In this document: piece after piece, positions 63,405 through 64,000 of the stretch
Layout: the number at the start of each line of letters is the position of its first letter
Position numbering within the stretch: position 1 is the stretch's first letter
NCBI GenBank assembly: GCA_964034945.1
Contig: OZ035963.1
Location: 36,834,361-36,898,360, forward strand
Length of the DNA stretch: 64,000 bases
From: Chrysopilus asiliformis
Lineage: Eukaryota; Arthropoda; Insecta; Diptera; Rhagionidae
Reading direction: 5' to 3'
Notes under the pieces: model-generated
Seen by the model: the letters and a program-made list of their open reading frames with translations, nothing else
Told to the model about the DNA's origin: nothing
Databases searched by the model: none
Program-made: the position numbers and the translations under genes

Positions 63405-64000
63405 TATTTCCCCCGTGTTAACCTACCCCTTCAAACCCCTCCCTGCTTGGGATATCGAGTAAAATTCTTTGTATTGTGTTCAGTACAATATCTGGAAGAT
63501 TCTTTTATATATTTGTCATCTGCGGACTTATCCCCTCAAACCCTTTGTAATTTTACCTATATTAAAAATTGAAACTAAAAACGTTCGAAATAAAAAAAAA
63601 TTTTCTAAAAAAAATAAAACCGACTTTAAAAAAAAACTGAAAAGAGAAAAAAGCACTAAAAAGAAAAAAATAATTTCAAACTATGTCCATTAATAGCGTA
63701 TTTAAAATTCGGCTTTTTTGGAGTGGCGTTAAATTTGCAACTAAAATAAATTACATACTTTCTAATCCTTAAGGCTAATCGTTTACATACTTTCTAACCC
63801 TTAAGGCTAACTAAGAACTAAGATCGACTCCAAAAATTTTGTTGTCAAACAGATTAACTATAGACACGGCTCTTAGAAGCACCAAAACTAAGTTCTTTTA
63901 TGTCCCAAATTGGATTCCCTATTTTTAAGCAATCGCTATAAAAAAGCCCACTGTCTCATATGTTACTATTTTTTGTAGAAATCTATCCTATTTTTTGTCT
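63405..64000. other. Intergenic DNA, no gene seen
   Basis: AT-rich with A-runs near 63590-63670. A 17-bp direct repeat (TTACATACTTTCTAA.CC) at 63750 and 63783 is the only structure noted. Confidence 0.4.

Overview
The window is an AT-rich, repeat-dense stretch of an animal nuclear genome, almost certainly an insect. Three spliced, conserved host genes are recognisable: e(y)2/ENY2 on the minus strand near 24 kb, a ZNF511-type zinc-finger gene on the plus strand at 29.8-32.6 kb, and a CTL2-type choline-transporter-like (SLC44) gene on the minus strand from 38.1 to 51.9 kb. Nearly everything else is transposable elements, many nested inside one another. The TE mix (Gypsy with very long LTRs, CR1/Jockey-type LINEs, Tigger, piggyBac, mariner, hAT, Harbinger-like MITEs, Helitron-like repeats) fits insects; I cannot name the order with confidence.

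Layout. 1-8648: a Ty3/Gypsy retrotransposon on the minus strand with complete gag and pol and a complete 2-kb 5' LTR; its 3' LTR runs off the left edge. 8649-12525: the right part of a Tigger/pogo transposon into which the Gypsy and a TTAA-flanked piggyBac (itself carrying a MITE) have inserted. 13785-15298: a decayed mariner containing two nested MITEs. 16.7-19.4 kb: stacked MITEs and Helitron-like repeats. 19.7-23.4 kb: a ZBED-type hAT relic split by a CR1/Jockey-like LINE. 23.8-24.1 kb: e(y)2. 24.3-27.4 kb: a TAA-flanked MITE and a hAT-like element carrying a second, 5'-truncated LINE. 27.9-29.4 kb: a foldback-type element whose arms are tandem repeats, interrupted by a Harbinger-like element encoding a Myb/SANT-like protein. 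29.7-32.6 kb: the ZNF511-type gene. 32.6-38.1 kb: repeats. 38.1-51.9 kb: the CTL2 gene, its large introns filled with MITEs, hAT elements, a LINE RNase H fragment and Helitron-like repeats. 52.3-54.6 kb: a large multi-arm inverted-repeat structure. 55-64 kb: a Harbinger-like relic, a piggyBac-type MITE, further MITEs and a deleted mariner.

The strongest biological observation is in the CTL2 gene. Two different exons, 440 nt and 116 nt, both begin with the same aligned NRC motif in the same phase, and both end in phase 0. Reading phase allows exactly one of them per mRNA, so they look like mutually exclusive exons changing the first extracellular loop (predicted proteins 723 or 831 aa). Exon boundaries here were read by eye from splice consensus and phase; no transcript or database comparison was available.
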